Part shown: positions 1 through 7,741 of the stretch, piece by piece
Layout of the letters: each line of letters begins with the position of its first letter
How positions within the stretch are numbered: position 1 is the stretch's first letter
Assembly: GCF_004016525.1 (NCBI RefSeq)
Contig: NZ_SACJ01000005.1
Location: forward strand, 62,001-126,000
Length of the DNA: 64,000 bases
Source of the DNA: Flavobacterium sufflavum
GTDB taxonomy: Bacteria > Bacteroidota > Bacteroidia > Flavobacteriales > Flavobacteriaceae
Direction of reading: 5' to 3'
Notes under the pieces: generated by a model
What the model was told of the DNA's origin: nothing
Databases searched by the model: none
Seen by the model: only the letters and a program-made list of their open reading frames with translations
Made by a program: the position numbers and the translations under genes

Positions 1-1963
1 CACTTTCGTAAACACCGTGAGTTGATGGGTATGTAATCATTACGCAAGACAAATTGTCTTTGTGTAAAATGGCTTTTTCACGTAAATCTTCTACGTCAAT
101 ATTTCCGTTTTCTAAGGTTTTGGTAACTACCACTTTCATTCCTGCCATAGCAGCAGATGCCGGATTAGTTCCGTGGGCAGATGATGGGATTAAAGCAATA
201 TTTCTGTGGTGATCTCCTCTTGATTCATGATACGCCTGAATTACCATTAATCCAGCATATTCTCCTTGCGCACCTGAATTAGGTTGCAAAGTAGTTGCGG
301 CAAAACCGGTAATTTCATTTAGGTATTCTTCCAGTTTAGAAAGCATTTTTTGGTACCCTTTTGCCTGATCTAATGGAGCGAATGGGTGAATACTATTCCA
401 GCTAGGAGAACTTAATGGTAACATTTCGGCTGCAGCATTCAATTTCATCGTACAAGAACCTAGCGAAATCATTGAGTGATTTAATGCTAAATCTTTACGT
501 TCTAACATTTTGATGTAGCGCATCAATGCTGTTTCTGAATGGTATTTGTTGAAAACTTCGTGTTGTAAAAATGTTGAAGTTCTGATTAAGCTTTCCGGGA
601 AATGATTCGTTTCTGATAATTCGCTAATTGTGATTGTTGCCAGTTCTTTTGCAGCAGCAAAAATAGAAACCACTTTATTCAAGTCGGCAAAACCTATAGT
701 TTCATTCAACGAAATAGAAACGCTGTTTTCGTTTGGATAAAAGAAATTCACTTCGTTAGCTTCGGCGATTTCTTTTACTTTTTTAGCATCCGCTTTTATA
801 ACAATAGTATCAAAAAAAGCAGTGTTGGTTTGTTCGAAACCTAATTTCGCTAAAGTATTTGCTAAAGTTACCGCCGAAGCATGTACTTTATTAGCAATAT
901 ATTTTAATCCTCTTGGTCCGTGATAAACCCCATACATACTTGCCATTACTGATAATAAAACCTGTGCAGTACAAATGTTTGAAGTAGCTTTATCGCGTTT
1001 AATGTGTTGTTCACGTGTTTGCAATGCCATACGCAAAGCACGATTTCCGTTAGTGTCAACAGTTACTCCGATAATTCTTCCCGGCATAGAACGTTTGTAT
1101 TCTTCTTTGGTAGCAAAATAAGCAGCGTGAGGACCACCATAACCTAACGGAATTCCGAAACGTTGTGTAGTTCCCAGTACCACTGCAGCTCCCATTTCTC
1201 CCGGAGGAGTTAATTTGGCTAAACTTAAAATATCGGCAGCAACAGCTACTTTGATATTGTTTTCAGCGGCTTTTGCAATAAAAGCAGTATAGTCATTTAC
1301 CTGACCGAATTTTCCAGGGTATTGCAAAATAGCTCCGAAGAATTCATCAGAAAAGTCGAAATTTTCGTGATTTCCTATTACTAATTCTACTCCAATTGGC
1401 GTAGAACGGGTTTGTAAAACCGATAAGGTTTGTGGTAAAATTTCTTCTGAAACGAAGAACTTACAAACATTGGCTTTCTTTTGATCTCTTGTTCTAACAT
1501 CAAATAATAACGCCATAGCTTCAGCCGCAGCAGTACCTTCGTCAAGAAGTGAAGCATTAGCGATTTCCATTCCGGTTAATTCGATAACCATAGTCTGGAA
1601 ATTTAAAATTGCTTCCAGACGACCTTGAGCAATTTCTGCCTGGTAAGGCGTGTAAGCCGTGTACCAGCCCGGGTTTTCAAACACATTTCTTTGAATAACC
1701 GCAGGAACAATCGCTTGATTATAACCCAACCCAATGTAGGTTTTGAACATTTTATTTTTATTTCCTAATAGCGTAATATGTTTTAAATATTCATATTCCG
1801 TCATCTCAGGATCTAAATTTAGAGGTGCTTTTAGACGAATATCATCCGGAAGGGTCTCATAAATAAGTTGTTCTATTGAGTCAACTCCTATTGTTTTCAA
1901 CATCTGTTGTAGGTCTGATTCCTCTGGGCCTATGTGTCTTAAAGCAAAAGCATCTGTTTTCAT
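1..1963 (-). CDS. gcvP: Glycine dehydrogenase (decarboxylating), P protein of the glycine cleavage system, 5' part only
   Basis: This PLP enzyme decarboxylates glycine and passes the aminomethyl group to the lipoyl arm of GcvH, feeding one-carbon units to folate. The reading frame opens at the ATG ending at 1963 and stays open to the window edge, giving about 654 of the roughly 950 residues usual for a single-chain P protein. The N-terminal half begins MKTDAFALRHIGP and shows the expected GTAAAEAM, LGYGGPHAAYFA and GSCTMKLNA stretches. The last visible residues include SSAHGTNPASA. The PLP-binding lysine lies further on, outside the window. The gene is monocistronic as far as can be seen, and no Bacteroidota -7 box is evident just before the start. 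Truncation is due only to the window boundary. Confidence 0.97.
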   Translation of the reverse strand, partial: MKTDAFALRHIGPEESDLQQMLKTIGVDSIEQLIYETLPDDIRLKAPLNLDPEMTEYEYLKHITLLGNKNKMFKTYIGLGYNQAIVPAVIQRNVFENPGWYTAYTPYQAEIAQGRLEAILNFQTMVIELTGMEIANASLLDEGTAAAEAMALLFDVRTRDQKKANVCKFFVSEEILPQTLSVLQTRSTPIGVELVIGNHENFDFSDEFFGAILQYPGKFGQVNDYTAFIAKAAENNIKVAVAADILSLAKLTPPGEMGAAVVLGTTQRFGIPLGYGGPHAAYFATKEEYKRSMPGRIIGVTVDTNGNRALRMALQTREQHIKRDKATSNICTAQVLLSVMASMYGVYHGPRGLKYIANKVHASAVTLANTLAKLGFEQTNTAFFDTIVIKADAKKVKEIAEANEVNFFYPNENSVSISLNETIGFADLNKVVSIFAAAKELATITISELSETNHFPESLIRTSTFLQHEVFNKYHSETALMRYIKMLERKDLALNHSMISLGSCTMKLNAAAEMLPLSSPSWNSIHPFAPLDQAKGYQKMLSKLEEYLNEITGFAATTLQPNSGAQGEYAGLMVIQAYHESRGDHHRNIALIPSSAHGTNPASAAMAGMKVVVTKTLENGNIDVEDLREKAILHKDNLSCVMITYPSTHGVYES

Positions 1964-2088
1964 GTAGATATAAAAAAGGTTCTATTTTTCGTGGCGCAAA
2001 AATAAACATAATTCCGTTTTAAATCACTGTTTTTTAGGATTCATTTTATTTGTCCAAAATGAATTTATAAATATTCTTTCTAAATGAT

Positions 2089-2096
2089 TAATTTTG
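2089..2096 (+). promoter_or_regulatory. -7 promoter box four bases before the UbiA-like gene
   Basis: TAATTTTG fits the Bacteroidota -7 consensus TAnnTTTG. It ends only four bases before the ATG at 2101, so a start site about 5 nt downstream would give a leaderless mRNA. No convincing -33 element is seen at 17-23 nt upstream. Confidence 0.45.
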
Positions 2097-2100
2097 TTAG

Positions 2101-2937
2101 ATGATTCGTATTCAAGCCCTTTTTGATTTTTATCTTAAATCAAGTATTCACGTCGCTTTGTCGGTTTATGCTTTGGTACGAATGACCCAATTTATGTTTG
2201 CAATTCCATACGACGATCCCATTGTACTTTTTTCATTTTTCGGTACTATTGTGGGGTATAACTTTGTAAAATACGATGCTTTGGCCAGAGCCAAAAAAAG
2301 AATGATGCGCAACGAACTGAAAATGATCGCTGTTTTGAGCTTTTTTTCATTTTTGGCTGTTGGTTTTTATTTTTTTAAGTTAGAAAGAGTCACCCAACTT
2401 GTGGCTGTCAGCGTTTTAATCCTGACGTTATTGTACACGCTCCCTTTTTTTCCTAATCGAAAGAATGCACGAAACTGGGCGGGAGTCAAAATATATATCG
2501 TGTCTTTGTGTTGGGTAGGAGTTACTTTGGTTTTGCCGTTAATCAATGCTCATGTTGATTTAGGTTTTGATTTTTTGATTAAATGTGTACAGCGATTTAT
2601 ATTGATTTTTAATTTGGTTTTGATTTTTGAAATCATTGATTTAGCCAATGATGATCCTCATTTAAAAACCGTTCCCCAACAAATAGGGGTGAAGCGGACT
2701 AAAATTTTGGGATATTTTTTATTAGTACTTTTTTGTGCCTTAGAATTTTTAAATAGCAATGTCAATTTCAATGGCAATATTCAATATTCATTATTGTCAT
2801 TGTTATTGATTTTTGCAATTGCCATTGTTGTTGCTTTATTTTTGGCTTTTGCCAATGAAAAACGCTCCAAATATTATACTTCTTTTTGGGCTGAAAGTAT
2901 TCCTATTCTTTGGTGGTTGCTGTTGGTTTTTCTTTAA
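2101..2937 (+). CDS. UbiA-superfamily-like integral membrane protein
   Basis: The 278-residue protein is almost entirely hydrophobic, with about eight membrane segments. Residues 177-200 contain D180-x3-D184 followed by LKTVPQQIGVKRTK, which matches the second Asp-rich motif and following Leu/Lys-Thr-Pro/Gly-Val-Lys pattern of UbiA prenyltransferases. The first motif, normally NDxxDxxxD, is reduced to N54 and D59 in NFVKYDA. The family attaches prenyl chains to aromatic or other acceptors in the membrane, but the degenerate first motif makes catalysis uncertain. The gene stands alone between divergently read gcvP and a convergent membrane operon, and ends in a strong hairpin. The substrate cannot be predicted. 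Confidence 0.6.
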   Translation: MIRIQALFDFYLKSSIHVALSVYALVRMTQFMFAIPYDDPIVLFSFFGTIVGYNFVKYDALARAKKRMMRNELKMIAVLSFFSFLAVGFYFFKLERVTQLVAVSVLILTLLYTLPFFPNRKNARNWAGVKIYIVSLCWVGVTLVLPLINAHVDLGFDFLIKCVQRFILIFNLVLIFEIIDLANDDPHLKTVPQQIGVKRTKILGYFLLVLFCALEFLNSNVNFNGNIQYSLLSLLLIFAIAIVVALFLAFANEKRSKYYTSFWAESIPILWWLLLVFL

Positions 2938-2943
2938 AGAAAA

Positions 2944-2969
2944 AAACCGAAGCATTGCTACTTCGGTTT
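2944..2969. terminator. Bidirectional hairpin terminator between convergent genes
   Basis: AAACCGAAG and CTTCGGTTT form a perfect 9-bp stem around an 8-nt loop. It lies between the convergent ends of the UbiA-like gene (2937) and the small membrane protein gene (2993). An almost identical hairpin closes the RDD gene at 12367-12394. Confidence 0.8.
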
Positions 2970-2992
2970 GAATTAGTTTAAAAATTTTCAAT

Positions 2993-3358
2993 TTAATTGA
3001 TTGTTGCTTCTTTCGCTTTTCTTTTTCCTCTAAAGAAAAAATATAAGTTTAGAAAAAGCATGATTCCTAAATAAATGGTAAAGCCCCCAATTTTGTAACT
3101 CAATTTTTCAATTAATAATTGGTAACTATCATTATTCATGTTCATTTCCAAAATCATTAGGGCAAAACCTAAATTGAGCAAGTAAAATCCGGTTTCGAAG
3201 AGTTTGTTGGTAGCATCGGCAATTTCTTCTCGTCCTCTAAAAATATCCATCATGTATACTTTACTGTTTCTAAAAAGAGTTTTAGAAACATAGTATGTTA
3301 AGAACAAAGCAACTGGTAAATAAACAGCGTATCCGATTAAAATTTTTGTAGTTTCCAT
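2993..3358 (-). CDS. Small four-helix membrane protein, paralogue of the preceding gene in its operon
   Basis: This 121-residue protein has about three to four hydrophobic segments, an opening GYAVYLPVALF and a short Lys/Arg-rich C-terminus (FRGKRKAKEA). Its core ETGFYLLNLGFALMILEM lines up with LVGYYLLNLGYCAMTLI of the neighbouring 114-residue protein, and both carry an N-x-VYV/VYM segment near residue 33. I do not recognise a named family with certainty. It is the last gene of a GbsR-controlled operon, 9 bp after its paralogue, which suggests that the two form a membrane complex or pair with the SRPBCC-type protein upstream. No catalytic residues stand out. Confidence 0.75.
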   Translation of the reverse strand: METTKILIGYAVYLPVALFLTYYVSKTLFRNSKVYMMDIFRGREEIADATNKLFETGFYLLNLGFALMILEMNMNNDSYQLLIEKLSYKIGGFTIYLGIMLFLNLYFFFRGKRKAKEATIN

Positions 3359-3367
3359 AATTGATTT

Positions 3368-3712
3368 TTAAATTATTTTTTTGATGTATTTTGTTAGTAT
3401 GATAATATTGATGTAATGCATAGCGGCAATTGTGCAAATGATTATTGCTGATTTGGATGAAATAACTTCAATCAATTGAGTGGTTGAGGTAATTTTATTC
3501 CAGGAAATTAATGTCATCGCACAATAGCCAAGGTTCAATAAATAGTAGCCTACCAGTAATATTTGGTTGATTTTATGACACAAATCTTCATGGTTTGGAA
3601 TGAGTGTAGAAACATATACATTTCCGTTTTCATAACATATTCTCCCCACTTTTAAAATTATAATTGAGGTGATACTTAAATAGATGAAATATCCAATAAT
3701 GTTGAGGTTCAT
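3368..3712 (-). CDS. Small membrane protein, paralogue of its downstream neighbour
   Basis: This 114-residue hydrophobic protein opens with IIGYFIYLSITSIIIL, has a polar loop around residues 30-48 and the shared YYLLNLGY core, and ends in basic residues (KYIKKII). Its ATG overlaps the TGA of the preceding gene as ATGA, indicating translational coupling. Similarity to the 121-residue protein that follows indicates a tandem duplication. The function is unknown; the operon context under a GbsR-type regulator points to an envelope role. Confidence 0.75.
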   Translation of the reverse strand: MNLNIIGYFIYLSITSIIILKVGRICYENGNVYVSTLIPNHEDLCHKINQILLVGYYLLNLGYCAMTLISWNKITSTTQLIEVISSKSAIIICTIAAMHYINIIILTKYIKKII

Positions 3713-4674
3713 GGGTTAATTTGTTTGCGATTTAATTTCTCATTTTCAAGTTTGCGTTTTAATGCTCCTAGCAGATTATTTTCAAAATCATTTAGAATTT
3801 TATAAGTTATATAACTTGCATATGGAGTTAAGTTTGTGTTTAAACGATAATTACATTTTAGTTTAAGGATTGATTTACTGCTATTTATAGGAATTAATTC
3901 GTAATAGATTCCACCAAAAATCATTGGTTTTTCTCTTACAATATTTTTTAGGGTAAGATTTTGATTTAAATTTGATTTTGAAAAATCTATGGCAAAACCT
4001 AGTTTTTTTTCATGAATAGTTTCTATTACTTTTTCATTCAATATCAGACCATTATCAAAATAACCAAGACGTATATTCTTCTTTGAGTCGTATGTTGATT
4101 GTACTGGCTTGGGTACGCCTAAATAATTGATTAAACTGGTTTGTGTATATTTTGACAAGTTTGGAACTTCATATAAATATTTCCATACATTACTTGAACT
4201 AGAATTTATTTCTATTTGATTTTCAACCAAATGATTACTTTCTATTTTTTGACTATTTTTCTCAATTGTCCCTAAAAAAAGAGGTAAAAAAACAAAGGGT
4301 AAATAGTTGTTTTTTGTGTTATAATCTTTACTGTTTAAAATACGGTTTCTAAAATATAAACTAACTACGACGCTTACTATTAAATAAGGGATGCCTATAA
4401 TCACAAAACAAATAAGTTCTTCAATTCTTGTTATTACAGCTATTAGAAGAAATAATAATGTTGAAATAATAGGTAATGTGATACATTTATAAATGTTTCT
4501 TATAAAATTCTTATTTTCAAATAAATAAGGTAAATATCCTGATATCATTGGAGTAACAATTAAATAGCTAATTGAATTTATTTGTATAACATTCCATTCT
4601 GCCAAATAACGTACAATTAATGAGTATGCAACACTTGCAATTAGACCGCTATAGATTTTTAAATAATTTTTCAT
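3709..4674 (-). CDS. Membrane protein with a C-terminal SRPBCC/START-like domain
   Basis: I place the start at the ATG ending at 4674, giving 321 residues (MKNYLKIYSG...). A longer reading begins at a TTG ending at 4770, but it would overlap the regulator gene and run through an operator-like palindrome. The first half has about four to five membrane segments. The second half, from roughly residue 155, resembles SRPBCC lipid- or polyketide-binding folds: EINSSSSNVWKYLYEV at the start, a central GGIYYELIPI strand, and a final long helix with LLGALKRKLENEK. The family binds hydrophobic ligands in a cavity; here the domain is tethered to the membrane. It is the first structural gene of the operon, and ATGA overlap couples it to the next. 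Confidence 0.7.
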   Translation of the reverse strand: MKNYLKIYSGLIASVAYSLIVRYLAEWNVIQINSISYLIVTPMISGYLPYLFENKNFIRNIYKCITLPIISTLLFLLIAVITRIEELICFVIIGIPYLIVSVVVSLYFRNRILNSKDYNTKNNYLPFVFLPLFLGTIEKNSQKIESNHLVENQIEINSSSSNVWKYLYEVPNLSKYTQTSLINYLGVPKPVQSTYDSKKNIRLGYFDNGLILNEKVIETIHEKKLGFAIDFSKSNLNQNLTLKNIVREKPMIFGGIYYELIPINSSKSILKLKCNYRLNTNLTPYASYITYKILNDFENNLLGALKRKLENEKLNRKQINP

Positions 4675-4689
4675 AATTGATATGTTTTG

Positions 4690-4713
4690 AACTTTCAGAA
4701 AAAAATGAAAGTT
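4690..4713. promoter_or_regulatory. Operator-like inverted repeat before the SRPBCC membrane gene
   Basis: AACTTTCA and TGAAAGTT are perfect 8-bp inverted arms separated by 8 nt. The repeat lies between the regulator stop codon and the ATG at 4674. The same arms with the same 8-nt spacing recur at 5263-5288 before the regulator itself, so this is probably a second binding site for that regulator. Confidence 0.7.
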
Positions 4714-4733
4714 TCGATTAAATTTTTTTATTT

Positions 4734-5237
4734 CTATTTCATAAACTTGACTACCAGTTTGGTCAACCAATTGTCTTTGTATTCGGTGATTTTGTCTAAC
4801 ACATTATCGGCTTTCAAAACAAAATCATAGAGTTTTGTGGTTTGTTCGATAAACTGAATTTCTTCAGCTGTATTATTCGACTCAATCGAAGAAACTTCTT
4901 TTAAAATTTTTAAAGCTGGTTTAATTTCTCTTTTACTGCGTTCTTTGGCAATTTTTACGGCTAATTCGTCTAAATCTTTTTCAGCAGTAAAAAACTCTCT
5001 TCGCTCTCCAGCTTTGTATTCCTTGTAAACAATTCCCCAATCCATCAAAGCTCTTAAATTCATACTGGCATTTCCGCGGGAAATTTGTAATTCTTCCATC
5101 ACATCTTCCATAGAAACGGCTTCGGTAGAAACCATTAATAAGGCATGAATTTGTGCCATGGTTTTATTAATTCCCCATTGCGAACCTAGTGCTCCCCATG
5201 TCTGAATGAATTTATTTTTAGCTTCTTTGATTTCCAT
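4734..5237 (-). CDS. GbsR/MarR-type winged-helix transcriptional regulator
   Basis: This 167-residue protein has the GbsR-family N-terminus (FIQTWGALGSQWGINKTMAQIHALL) followed by a winged helix-turn-helix: MEDVMEELQISRGNASMNLRALMDWGIVYKEYKAGERREFF at about residues 41-84. The C-terminal half is helical and polar, as expected for dimerisation. Members repress osmoprotectant or envelope genes; the effector here is unknown. The ATG ending at 5237 lies four bases after a TACATTTG -7 box, and a perfect palindrome covers the -33 region, so autoregulation is likely. The downstream membrane operon carries a second copy of the palindrome. Confidence 0.88.
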   Translation of the reverse strand: MEIKEAKNKFIQTWGALGSQWGINKTMAQIHALLMVSTEAVSMEDVMEELQISRGNASMNLRALMDWGIVYKEYKAGERREFFTAEKDLDELAVKIAKERSKREIKPALKILKEVSSIESNNTAEEIQFIEQTTKLYDFVLKADNVLDKITEYKDNWLTKLVVKFMK

Positions 5238-5241
5238 AAGT

Positions 5242-5273
5242 CAAATGTAAGTAAAAGTTTTTAAACTTTCAAA
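5242..5273 (-). promoter_or_regulatory. Promoter of the GbsR-type regulator
   Basis: Read on the minus strand, TTTG (5270-5273) is followed after 20 nt by TACATTTG (5242-5249), matching the flavobacterial TTG-N17-23-TAnnTTTG promoter. The -7 box ends four bases before the ATG, predicting a leaderless or near-leaderless transcript. The -33 element lies inside the palindrome at 5263-5288. Confidence 0.6.
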
Positions 5274-5288
5274 AATAAATGAAAGTTT
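5263..5288. promoter_or_regulatory. Operator-like inverted repeat before the regulator gene
   Basis: AAACTTTCA and TGAAAGTTT are perfect 9-bp arms around an 8-nt AT-rich spacer. They overlap the -33 element of the regulator promoter, the classical position for autorepression. The same arms with the same spacing occur at 4690-4713. Confidence 0.72.
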
Positions 5289-5297
5289 GTTTTAGAA

Positions 5298-5322
5298 AAA
5301 CCGAAACATCATACCTCGGTTT
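5298..5322 (-). terminator. Terminator of the MoxR/DUF58 operon
   Basis: On the minus strand AAACCGA and TCGGTTT form a 7-bp stem followed by a T-run, 36 bp after the DUF58 gene. It separates that operon from the regulator promoter. Confidence 0.6.
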
Positions 5323-5357
5323 CTATGTGGATTCTACTATCTGATGTGTTATAAGCA

Positions 5358-6689
5358 CTATAATATTCCCCTTGCTTTAATTTCCAGGTATTTGTTAATG
5401 GTTTCAAGGCTAAGGTTTTCGGGTGTGGTAAGCACACTGTGAATTCCGTATTTTTTGAGTTCCTGAGCAATTAGACGTTTTTCGAACATGAATTTATCGG
5501 CAACGACCTTGTCATAAATATCCTGAATGGTTTCCGACTTTTTGTTAATGATGCTGTTGAGTTCGGTATTGTTAAAAAATACGACTACCAGAAGATGGCT
5601 TTTTGCAATTCCTTTCAAATAAGGCAATTGTCGGTAAAGTCCATCCATGGTATCAAAATTTGTATACAGAATGATAAGGCTTCGCTGGTTGATGTTTTTT
5701 TTGATATCAGCATAAAGATGACTGTAATCGCTCTCGAAAAAATTGGTTTTGATGTTGTACAAAGTTTCAAGAATTTTTTGCATTTGCGAAGTTCTTCTTT
5801 CGGCAAATACACGGTTTTCTACTTTTTTGGAGAAAGTGAAAAGTCCTGTTTTATCCTGTTTTTTTAGAATTACATTTGATAAAACAAGAGCTGAATTAAT
5901 AGCATAATCCAGCAAGTTTAGTCCTTCAAAAGGCATTTGCATCATTCGCCCTTTATCGATAGCCATGTAAACAGATTGTGATTTTTCGTCCTGAAACTGA
6001 TTAACCATCAGGGTGTTTTTCTTTGCGGTAGCTTTCCAGTTCAAAGTTCGAATGTCATCTCCCTGTACGTATTCCTTAATTTGTTCAAATTCCATGGTAT
6101 GTCCAATGCGGCGAATTTTTTTAATTCCGTATTGCGATAAATTGTTTGAAAAAGCAATCAAATCGTATTTTCTTAATTGAATGTACGATGGATAAGTGGG
6201 AACCATTTGGTTATTGTCAAAAGTAAATCGGCGTGAAATTAGTTTTAAGGGCGAACTGACATAGATGTTCAGATTGCCAAAAAAGTATTCGCCGCGTTCC
6301 GTAGGGCGTAAATCATAATTAAATTCGTCGGCTGTATTGGCTTTTGTTTTTCGAATAATCTCAAAATTTCGAACCTGAAATTGAAACGGAATTTCATCAA
6401 TTATCTTGGTGCTAATAGGGAAAGTATAGTTGTTGTTGATGCTTATTTTTATTTGGTTAACATCTCCATTGGATAATTTAGCAGGAGTTGTACGATCCGC
6501 TTGGACAGTGTTTTTGGATAAAAACAGCAGCATGATATCAAAACCTAAAAAGGCGATTAGGATAATAACAATAAACCAAACCGCACGGTATAGATTAGGA
6601 AAAATAAAGGCACAAACAAAAAGTCCTATAATGCCCAAAAGCAAATAGAAAAAGAAATTGTTTAAGTATAATTGTTTGATGAATTTCAA
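5358..6689 (-). CDS. DUF58 domain protein
   Basis: This 443-residue protein has two membrane segments near the N-terminus (about residues 12-60) and then a cytoplasmic part. The DUF58 signature is clear at YVQGDDIRTLNWKATAKKNTL followed by VYMAIDKGRMM, which begins a von Willebrand A-like fold. DUF58 proteins pair with MoxR ATPases, probably as chaperone partners or substrates of envelope or protein-maturation machines. The gene lies 29 bp after the MoxR gene and is last in a six-gene minus-strand operon. The MIDAS-type DxSxS is replaced by DKGRM, usual for many DUF58 members. Confidence 0.93.
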   Translation of the reverse strand: MKFIKQLYLNNFFFYLLLGIIGLFVCAFIFPNLYRAVWFIVIILIAFLGFDIMLLFLSKNTVQADRTTPAKLSNGDVNQIKISINNNYTFPISTKIIDEIPFQFQVRNFEIIRKTKANTADEFNYDLRPTERGEYFFGNLNIYVSSPLKLISRRFTFDNNQMVPTYPSYIQLRKYDLIAFSNNLSQYGIKKIRRIGHTMEFEQIKEYVQGDDIRTLNWKATAKKNTLMVNQFQDEKSQSVYMAIDKGRMMQMPFEGLNLLDYAINSALVLSNVILKKQDKTGLFTFSKKVENRVFAERRTSQMQKILETLYNIKTNFFESDYSHLYADIKKNINQRSLIILYTNFDTMDGLYRQLPYLKGIAKSHLLVVVFFNNTELNSIINKKSETIQDIYDKVVADKFMFEKRLIAQELKKYGIHSVLTTPENLSLETINKYLEIKARGIL

Positions 6690-6718
6690 TTAGTAGGTAT
6701 TTATGATTATTGCAATTT

Positions 6719-7717
6719 TTATCTCGGAATTTCTACTGTTTCAATGATTTGTCTGATGATTTCTACGCTGCTGATACCTTCCATTTCTCTTTCGGGAGTC
6801 ACAATTACACGATGTTGCAGTACTGGAATAGCTGCTTCTTTGATATCTTCGGGAGTTACAAAATCACGACCTCTGATTGCTGCAAAACCTTTGGCCGCAT
6901 TTAAAATTGCAATCGATGCACGTGGTGAAGCTCCAAGGTACAAAAAGGCATTTTCGCGGGTATTAACAACAATTCGGGCAATGTATTCTAGTAAGTTTTG
7001 TTCCACAATAACTTGTTTGACAATGCCCTGATATTTTCTGATTTCTTCGGCAGAAAGAATTGCTTTTATCGCTTCCAATTTATCCTGATTTTGCAGCAGA
7101 TGTTCTCTTTGAATGATGTTGATTTCTTCATCAAGTTTAGGATAATCAATGGTGATTTTAAAAAGGAAACGATCCAACTGAGCTTCCGGTAATCTATAAG
7201 TTCCTTCCTGTTCAATAGGGTTTTGGGTAGCTATAACCAGAAAAGGAGTTTCGAGTTGGAAAGTTCTTCCATCAATAGAAATTTGCCGCTCTTCCATTAC
7301 TTCAAAGAGTGCTGCCTGAGTTTTTGCAGGGGCACGGTTGATTTCGTCAATCAGAATTAAATTCGAAAAAATAGGCCCTTTTTTAAATTCAAATTCAGAA
7401 TTTTTCAGATTAAAAATCGAAGTTCCTAAAATATCCGAAGGCATTAAATCGGGTGTAAACTGAATTCGGCTAAAGCCAATGTTTAAGGTTTTGGAGAGTA
7501 ATTTTGCCGTAATTGTTTTGGCAACTCCCGGAACTCCTTCGATTAATACGTGTCCGTTAGACAAAATAGCCACAAGAAGCTGGTCAATCATTTTGTGTTG
7601 TCCTACAATTACGGTTTCCAGTTCTTGTTTTATGGTATTGATGTGTGTTAATAATGGAGCCAAATCCAGTCTGGTTTCAAAATTTACATTTTCATTTATG
7701 GTGTTATAATCATTCAT
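6719..7717 (-). CDS. MoxR-family AAA+ ATPase
   Basis: This 332-residue AAA_3 protein carries Walker A at residues 61-69 (GVPGVAKTI, the MoxR form), Walker B LILIDEINRA at about 119-128 with D123 and E124, and the sensor sequence IATQNPIEQEGTY near 161-173. The C-terminal lid contains GASPRASIAILNAAK. MoxR ATPases work as chaperones that load metal or assemble complexes together with von Willebrand A proteins. DUF58 follows and DUF4350/DUF4129 genes precede, the arrangement shared by many Bacteroidota and Actinobacteria. The ATG ending at 7717 is chosen; another ATG-like triplet just inside is out of frame. Confidence 0.95.
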   Translation of the reverse strand: MNDYNTINENVNFETRLDLAPLLTHINTIKQELETVIVGQHKMIDQLLVAILSNGHVLIEGVPGVAKTITAKLLSKTLNIGFSRIQFTPDLMPSDILGTSIFNLKNSEFEFKKGPIFSNLILIDEINRAPAKTQAALFEVMEERQISIDGRTFQLETPFLVIATQNPIEQEGTYRLPEAQLDRFLFKITIDYPKLDEEINIIQREHLLQNQDKLEAIKAILSAEEIRKYQGIVKQVIVEQNLLEYIARIVVNTRENAFLYLGASPRASIAILNAAKGFAAIRGRDFVTPEDIKEAAIPVLQHRVIVTPEREMEGISSVEIIRQIIETVEIPR

Positions 7718-7741
7718 GGTGATTGATGTTTTTTAAAAATA

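Noticed and set aside
4675..4770. 32-residue N-terminal extension of the SRPBCC membrane protein from a TTG
   Set aside because: It would overlap the regulator gene by 37 bp and translate through the operator-like palindrome. The ATG at 4674 gives a normal membrane-protein start.
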